Shown here piece after piece: positions 14,922 through 18,498 of a stretch of 18,498 bases of DNA. The number at the start of each line of letters is the position of its first letter. Position 1 is the first letter of the stretch. The notes beneath the pieces were generated by a model, which was given only the letters and a program-made list of their open reading frames with translations, ran no database searches and was not told where the DNA came from. This DNA is from Flavobacterium sp. (GTDB taxonomy: Bacteria > Bacteroidota > Bacteroidia > Flavobacteriales > Flavobacteriaceae), in the NCBI GenBank assembly GCA_012032075.1, contig JAAURU010000020.1:1-18498 (forward strand), given 5' to 3'. The position numbers and the translations under genes are program-made.

Positions 14922-15227
14922 ATGAAAAGAGTTATTGTTGATTACGCAAAATTAACAAATGAAATTCTGACCTTACTAGTCGAGAAATTTCCAGAAGGCT
15001 ATGATGATTCGAATATCATTCGTTTCAAAAACGCTAAAAATGAAACCATTGAAGCTGTAGAAGTACGTACAGAAGATACTATTTTCTTAGTAAAAGTAAG
15101 TACTAAATTAGCTGATCGTATAGAAAATTTTGAAGATGATGATTTAGATGATGATGCAGTTGATGAGACATTAGAATCATTAGGTGATTTAGAAATCGCT
15201 GATGAAGCAGATGAAACTGATGATTAA
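14922..15227 (+). CDS. conserved acidic flavobacterial protein of unknown function
   Basis: From ATG 14922 the product is 101 residues: MKRVIVDYAKLTNEILTLLV, then EKFPEGYDDSNIIRFKNAKN, EAVEVRTEDTIFLVKVSTKL, and an acidic tail of D and E from about residue 70 (ENFEDDDLDDDAVDE). I remember close homologues throughout Flavobacteriaceae beginning at this MKRVIVDYAKL, annotated as hypothetical. An upstream ATG at 14904 would start almost on the transcript's 5' end and adds unconserved residues. It is monocistronic: its own promoter (14863-14893) precedes it and a terminator (15234-15269) follows. No function can be read from the sequence. Confidence 0.8.
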   Translation: MKRVIVDYAKLTNEILTLLVEKFPEGYDDSNIIRFKNAKNETIEAVEVRTEDTIFLVKVSTKLADRIENFEDDDLDDDAVDETLESLGDLEIADEADETDD

Positions 15228-15233
15228 AAATAT

Positions 15234-15269
15234 AAAAAAGACATGGAATTAATTTTGCATGTCTTTTTT
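15234..15269. terminator. bidirectional terminator
   Basis: AAAAAAGACATG (15234-15245) pairs perfectly over 12 bp with CATGTCTTTTTT (15258-15269). It serves the acidic-protein gene and, on the minus strand, the DinB-family gene that ends at 15273. Confidence 0.9.
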
Positions 15270-15272
15270 ATT

Positions 15273-15782
15273 TTACAAATATCTTTCTTTTATGATAGTT
15301 GCATGATGGTTTTCATGCCCTAAAATAATATATGCAATTGCTCTTACTGAAATTGAATTTTTAGAAGCAACTCCTACTCTAATTAATTGTTCGTTTGTAA
15401 AATTTTTATACAAAGAAATAGTAGCATTTCTTACTGCTTCATATTCTTCAAGTAAATTCATCATACTTCTTTCATTTGCCATAGCAAAAGGAACGTAATC
15501 ATTTTCTTCAAAACCAGGTAATTCTGTTTTGTCGTTTCTTGAAATTCGTAAAGCTCTATAACAAAAATCCTCTCAACATCAATTAGATGTAGTAAAATAT
15601 CTTTTGGTGTCCACTTCCCTATTTCATATTGAAAGGTTTGTTTCTCCAAAGGAATTCCTTTAAAAAGTGAATCATTTCTAATTTTGCTTTTCTAAACCAG
15701 TAACAATATCTAAATGAAAAATAGATTTAGAAACATAGGTTGAATAATAAGGAGCAAATTCATTTTTATTAAATTCAATCAT
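15273..15782 (-). CDS. DinB-family protein (two frameshifts)
   Basis: The product is reconstructed from three frames. MIEFNKNEFAPYYSTYVSKS and LDIVTGLE come from ATG 15782. RNDSLFKGIPLEKQTFQYEI and KWTPKDILLHLIDVERIF follow, then YRALRISRNDKTELPGFEEN, NDYVPFAMANERSMM and VRAIAYIILGHENHHATIIK, ending ERYL. The total is about 169 residues, normal for the family, a four-helix bundle with a metal site made by histidines; here H in LLHLIDVERIF and the histidines in GHENHH are candidates. Many members are thiol transferases or have unknown substrates, so only the fold is claimed. The shifts lie near 15690 (A run on the coding strand) and at the T run near 15560-15565. The gene ends at the terminator at 15234-15269. 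Confidence 0.8.
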
Positions 15783-15800
15783 AAATTAAAATGTATAAAA

Positions 15801-15822
15801 AATCCCGAATATATCCGGGATT
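15801..15822 (-). terminator. terminator of the Lrp/AsnC gene
   Basis: AATCCCG (15801-15807) pairs with CGGGATT (15816-15822). Read on the minus strand, the hairpin is followed by a T run (A run 15796-15802 on the plus strand), as expected after the stop at 15833. Confidence 0.8.
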
Positions 15823-15832
15823 AAATTTGAAA

Positions 15833-16312
15833 TTATAGTTCTTTAAAAATAGTATGCATTAAACGTTTTTTATCATTTAGACTTTCTTCAAGTGAAATCA
15901 TCGTTTCCGTTCTATATACTCCTTCAATATCATCAATCATAAAGATAACTTCTTTAGCATGCTTAGTATCTCTTGCTCTAATTTTACAAAAAACATTAAA
16001 TTTTCCAGTGGTAACGTGAGCTACAGTTACATAAGGTATTTCATTAATTCTTTCCAAAACAAATTTTGTTTGAGAAGTATTATGTAAAAACACACCTACA
16101 TAAGCGATAAAAGAATAACCTAACTTTTCATAATCTAAAGTTAAAGAAGAACCTTGAATAATTCCTGCATCTTCCATTTTTTTAACCCTAACATGAACTG
16201 TTCCAGCAGAAATTAAAAGCTTTTTAGCTATATCTGTAAATGGAACCCTTGTATTGTCGATCAACATATCTAATATTTGGTGATCAACTTCATCTAAACG
16301 AAACTTACTCAT
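15833..16312 (-). CDS. Lrp/AsnC-family transcriptional regulator
   Basis: The product is 159 residues, intact and of normal length. The N-terminal winged helix-turn-helix covers residues 5-55 (LDEVDHQILDMLIDNTRVPF, IAKKLLISAGTVHVRVKKME, DAGIIQG). The C-terminal RAM ligand-binding domain covers about 65-145 (YVGVFLHNTSQTKFVLERI, YVTVAHVTTGKFNVFCKIRA, IDDIEGVYRTETMISLEES). Such regulators sense amino acids and assemble as dimers to octamers. The gene starts 45 bp after the stop of the M14 carboxypeptidase gene on the same strand, and no clear -7 box lies in the gap, so it may be transcribed from the carboxypeptidase promoter. Its target genes cannot be told from this window. Confidence 0.92.
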   Translation of the reverse strand: MSKFRLDEVDHQILDMLIDNTRVPFTDIAKKLLISAGTVHVRVKKMEDAGIIQGSSLTLDYEKLGYSFIAYVGVFLHNTSQTKFVLERINEIPYVTVAHVTTGKFNVFCKIRARDTKHAKEVIFMIDDIEGVYRTETMISLEESLNDKKRLMHTIFKEL

Positions 16313-16357
16313 AAGAGAATATAATAAATTATGTATTAAAACGTACTATGTTTACTG

Positions 16358-17503
16358 TTATTGTTTACCATTTGAAAAATTATAGTTATTTCCTATTTTA
16401 AAACTGGCCTTTTCTCCTATTTTAGGGAATTTTCCATAACTAGCATTAAATTCTTCACCTTTAGCATCAAACTCATAGTGACCATTAAAAGCATTCAAAT
16501 CTTCAATAGAAACAATATGAGCTTCAAAATGAATTTTGTCTTGGTATAATATCTCAGTAAATTGAGCAGCAAAGTTAATTATTTTTTCGTCTGAATTATC
16601 AAAAATTATAACATTTTTATAAATAAAATCGTTAAAATTCTTTAAATTTTGAGAAATCTTTAAATATTTATCTAAATCATTGCTAACTATAACGTTTTCG
16701 TAATTCTCGGTTAAAGCTGTAAAAAGAGAAATAAAAATAAATTTTCTTACTTCATCTCTATCATAATCATCTTTAAAATGTCCTGCTTCAAATAAAATTG
16801 TAGGAGTATTTGCATAGGTAAAATAATCACCGGTACAATTAATATTAAACGAATCGTCAAATCTTCCTACTTGATTAGGAATAATTTGCTGTAATTTATC
16901 ATTCATAGCATTAATAATACGAATTGCCTTCAATCGGGTTTCATTATAGTCTCTTGCTTCATTAAATGCAGGTGCTAAAAACGAAACTGTAGCTGGTAAA
17001 TTCGCTTCTGTTCCAAAAATGGTTCTTTGATCGTGAAGATTAAAACAATAATTGGGTTTATAAGCTTCAAAAATGGTTCTTAAAAGCTTACTTTCTGGCT
17101 GTGTAATGGCAAAAGAATCTCTATTTAAGTCAATTTCGTTCGCATTTACTCTTGTATAAGCTGCAGCACCATCTGGATTTAATATTGGAATACAATAAAA
17201 GGTAAACTTATTATATATATCTTTTACAGTGTTATCATCTGAAGATAGATAATTAAATAAATCAAATAATGCTTTTGTAGTAGTTGATTCATTTCCGTGC
17301 ATTTGTGACCAAGCTAAAATTTTGGTTTTACCAATACCAAATTTCACGCTATAAATATCTTTTCCTAGAACCGATTTTCCTTCGGAAGAAACTAAAAAAG
17401 ATTTGGGTAATTTATCTAATAAAGGTTTTATGTGTTCGTTGGTAACATATCTGCCTTTTAAATTTTGCTCTAAGAATAGGGTTGCTAATTGTAAACTTTT
17501 CAT
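16358..17503 (-). CDS. M14-family zinc carboxypeptidase
   Basis: The product is 381 residues in an intact frame. Zinc ligands are H69 and E72 in QMHGNES and H157 in FNLHDQR. The substrate-site segment LNPDGAAAYTRVNANEIDLN (108-127) precedes R128. The catalytic glutamate is E239 in TILFEAGHF. This is the M14 (succinylglutamate-desuccinylase-like) metallopeptidase arrangement. About 120 further residues beyond the catalytic glutamate (ending KIGNNYNFSNGKQ) form a small C-terminal domain. No signal peptide is evident, so a cytoplasmic location is likely. The gene is divergent from an XRE regulator, and its upstream region carries three TTTACA-nn-TGTAAA sites around the -7 box at 17558-17565. Regulation by that XRE protein is therefore likely. 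The physiological substrate is unknown. Confidence 0.9.
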   Translation of the reverse strand: MKSLQLATLFLEQNLKGRYVTNEHIKPLLDKLPKSFLVSSEGKSVLGKDIYSVKFGIGKTKILAWSQMHGNESTTTKALFDLFNYLSSDDNTVKDIYNKFTFYCIPILNPDGAAAYTRVNANEIDLNRDSFAITQPESKLLRTIFEAYKPNYCFNLHDQRTIFGTEANLPATVSFLAPAFNEARDYNETRLKAIRIINAMNDKLQQIIPNQVGRFDDSFNINCTGDYFTYANTPTILFEAGHFKDDYDRDEVRKFIFISLFTALTENYENVIVSNDLDKYLKISQNLKNFNDFIYKNVIIFDNSDEKIINFAAQFTEILYQDKIHFEAHIVSIEDLNAFNGHYEFDAKGEEFNASYGKFPKIGEKASFKIGNNYNFSNGKQ

Positions 17504-17517
17504 GTCTTTTTATTGTG

Positions 17518-17529
17518 TTACAAATGTAA
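17518..17529. promoter_or_regulatory. operator a, TTACA-AA-TGTAA
   Basis: Perfect 5-bp arms around AA, 15 bp upstream of the M14 start codon and therefore in its leader. Confidence 0.6.
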
Positions 17530-17540
17530 ACAAAGTATCA

Positions 17541-17554
17541 TTTACATTTGTAAA
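17541..17554. promoter_or_regulatory. operator b, TTTACA-TT-TGTAAA
   Basis: Perfect 6-bp arms around TT, followed by CA as in sites c, f and g. It lies just downstream of the M14 -7 box, over the expected transcription start. Confidence 0.7.
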
Positions 17555-17557
17555 CAG

Positions 17558-17565
17558 CAAATATA
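17558..17565 (-). promoter_or_regulatory. -7 promoter box TATATTTG for the M14 gene
   Basis: A perfect TAnnTTTG match on the minus strand, 54 bp before the ATG at 17503 and flanked on both sides by operator sites b and c. Confidence 0.6.
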
Positions 17566-17574
17566 TTTCCTTTG

Positions 17575-17588
17575 TTTACATTAGTAAA
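17575..17588. promoter_or_regulatory. operator c, TTTACA-TT-AGTAAA
   Basis: One arm mismatch from the consensus. It can also be read as TGTTTAC-ATTA-GTAAACA with perfect 7-bp arms (17573-17590). It covers the -33 region of the M14 promoter. Confidence 0.65.
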
Positions 17589-17619
17589 CAGCATTTACTG
17601 TCCGTCGACATCTCTATTG

Positions 17620-17643
17620 TTTACTTATGTTTACAAATGGTAG
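17620..17643. promoter_or_regulatory. degenerate operator half-sites d
   Basis: TTTACTTATGTTTACAAATG contains two overlapping half-sites (17620-17625 and 17630-17635) with poor second arms. It is probably a weak or decayed site. Confidence 0.35.
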
Positions 17644-17727
17644 TTGTTTTAAAATAGATATTTAATTTACTGTTGTTCAGTATTTAATATTAAATACATA
17701 ATGTATTTATTTAATATTTAGCCTCTG

Positions 17728-17743
17728 ATTTACAATTGTAAAT
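17728..17743. promoter_or_regulatory. operator e, ATTTACAATTGTAAAT
   Basis: A perfect 16-bp palindrome of the same motif (arms TTTACA/TGTAAA), 25 bp upstream of the TTG element of the XRE promoter. Confidence 0.7.
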
Positions 17744-17752
17744 GTTAAATAA

Positions 17753-17783
17753 TTGGTTATTCAAATTCTTTTTATTACATTTG
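17753..17783 (+). promoter_or_regulatory. XRE promoter TTG-N20-TACATTTG
   Basis: TTG at 17753-17755 and TACATTTG at 17776-17783 have a 20-bp spacer. The -7 box lies inside operator f. Confidence 0.65.
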
Positions 17784-17787
17784 TAAA
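17774..17787. promoter_or_regulatory. operator f, ATTACA-TT-TGTAAA
   Basis: One arm mismatch from the consensus. It contains the TACATTTG -7 box of the XRE gene, so a bound protein would block the promoter directly. Confidence 0.65.
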
Positions 17788-17808
17788 CAGTTAGAATACA
17801 AACAATAA

Positions 17809-17822
17809 TTTACAATGGTAAA
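17809..17822. promoter_or_regulatory. operator g, TTTACA-AT-GGTAAA, on the XRE start codon
   Basis: One arm mismatch from the consensus, followed by CA. The ATG of the XRE gene (17815-17817) begins at the centre of the site. Confidence 0.6.
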
Positions 17823-18289
17823 CATAGATGATTTTATAAAAAGACTTGAAATACTACTCGATTTTTACGGATTATCTGCTTCTGCTTTTGCTGATAGAAT
17901 TGATGTGCAGCGTTCAAGTATCTCGCACCTATTGTCTGGAAGAAATAAACCAAGCTTAGATTTTATATTAAAAGTTGTAGAAGTTTTTCCCGAAGTAGAT
18001 TTGTATTGGATTTTAAATGGAAAAGGAAATTTTCCAAAATCAGAAAAAAAGATCGAAGAAAAAATAATTACTCCTAGTATTCCAAAATTAGAAAACCAAG
18101 AAAAAATTAATCCTAACATAAAAACCGATTTATTTTCTGATATAGACATTATCGAAAAAATCGCGTATTTGAAAATTTTTCTGAAAAAAATTCAAATACG
18201 CAAAATTTGAAGCCAAAAGAAAACAACTCAGATATTGACCGAATTGTTGTTTTTTATAAAATGGTACTTTTAAAAATTATAATCCCTGA
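17815..18289 (+). CDS. XRE-family regulator, probable repressor of the divergent region (two frameshifts)
   Basis: The product begins MVNIDDFIKRLEILLDFYGL. The helix-turn-helix lies at residues 8-62 (SASAFADRIDVQRSSISHLL, SGRNKPSLDFILKVVEVFPE, DLYWILNGKGNFP), followed by a polar linker. After about residue 122 the frame must be corrected twice: one A in the A-run at 18184-18190 gives NSNTQNLKPKENNSDIDRIV, and one more at 18258-18261 gives FYKNGTFKNYNP with the stop at 18287-18289. The total is about 158 residues. I recall flavobacterial XRE proteins with this DRIVVFYKNGTFK-type ending. The DNA-binding domain followed by a linker and a short C-terminal element suggests a dimeric repressor. Its start codon and promoter lie inside operator sites g and f, so autoregulation is likely. 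Confidence 0.83.
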
Positions 18290-18293
18290 ATAA

Positions 18294-18498
18294 CTATTCA
18301 ATATCAGTAAAACTATTCTCTGGAATTTTACCTACTACTCCTTTATAATAACTTTTTAAAATTTTTAAATCTTCTTCAATATTTCCTGTTGGATAAAAAG
18401 GTTTATTATACACAACTTCTTTTTTACCATAATCAAAAGCAACTGGAACTATTGGAATATTTGCTTTTAAAGCCATGTAGTAGAATCCAGTTTTCCAT
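18294..18498 (-). CDS. lysophospholipid (1-acylglycerol-3-phosphate) acyltransferase-like, C-terminal part
   Basis: The gene enters from beyond the window's right edge, so its start is not visible. The readable end is WKTGFYYMALKANIPIVPVA, FDYGKKEVVYNKPFYPTGNI and YYKGVVGKIPENSFTDIE, with the stop at 18294-18296. 'KtGfyyiA..a.iPivpvafdy' followed by the 'y.kpfyptg' strand is the late conserved block of PlsC-like acyltransferases; the HX4D catalytic motif would lie outside the window. In the family these enzymes acylate lysophosphatidic acid or ornithine/glycine lipids at the inner membrane; the substrate here cannot be decided. The gene converges on the XRE gene, only 4 bp apart. An internal ATG at 18476 is not the true start, because the conserved frame continues to the window edge. 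Confidence 0.75.
   Translation of the reverse strand, partial: WKTGFYYMALKANIPIVPVAFDYGKKEVVYNKPFYPTGNIEEDLKILKSYYKGVVGKIPENSFTDIE

Noticed and set aside
17403..17657. 84-codon plus-strand ORF
   Set aside because: It covers the M14 N-terminus in antisense and the operator cluster, and has no promoter of its own.
17865..18149. 94-codon minus-strand ORF
   Set aside because: It is antisense to the XRE helix-turn-helix region, whose plus-strand reading is conserved.

Overview
This window looks like a chromosomal segment of a member of the Flavobacteriaceae (Bacteroidota). The DNA is very AT-rich. Many genes are preceded by the Bacteroidota promoter signature TAnnTTTG, sometimes with TTG or TTTG 19-20 bp upstream. 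The gene content is typical of the group: GLPGLI-family protein, flavobacterial proline dehydrogenase, a deoxyhypusine-synthase-like SpeY, and an M14 carboxypeptidase divergent from an XRE regulator. No rRNA, tRNA, CRISPR array, transposase or origin was seen.

Layout. 1-1673: a pRiA4b ORF-3-like protein (5' end outside the window) and a YejK/NA37-type nucleoid-associated protein. 1691-2815: a GNAT-like protein with a 53-residue companion, bracketed by two related repeat-plus-terminator blocks. 2916-5902: an unidentified 253-aa protein, then a restriction-modification pair strikingly similar to EcoRI (R intact, M in three frames). 5982-6215: five ~42-bp tandem repeats centred on ACAGCTGT palindromes, followed by an uncharacterised protein. 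7143-9237 (minus): a small membrane protein, a GLPGLI protein, a broken membrane-anchored protein and a secreted six-cysteine protein, with a divergent XRE regulator at 9350. 9823-12148: proline dehydrogenase (minus) and 3-dehydroquinate synthase AroB (plus). 12446-14854: arginine decarboxylase and a SpeY-like enzyme (polyamine synthesis). 14922-18498: an acidic conserved protein, DinB-family protein, Lrp/AsnC regulator, M14 carboxypeptidase, a divergent XRE regulator behind a cluster of TTTACA-nn-TGTAAA operators, and the end of an acyltransferase gene.

The dominant oddity is technical. About twelve genes are split by one to three single-base shifts, and most shifts that can be placed lie in or beside short A/T (occasionally G) runs. 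Housekeeping genes (aroB, proline dehydrogenase, speY) are hit as often as accessory ones. I read this as uncorrected homopolymer indels in the assembly rather than pseudogenisation, and I report merged gene spans. The intact EcoRI-like nuclease beside an apparently broken protective methyltransferase supports this, because that genotype should not be viable.

The most interesting biology is the EcoRI-type system in a Bacteroidota genome, the operator cluster whose motif contains the -7 promoter box, the palindrome array with near four-helical-turn spacing, the GNAT/small-protein pair, and the XRE-linked secreted cysteine-rich protein with a GLPGLI partner.
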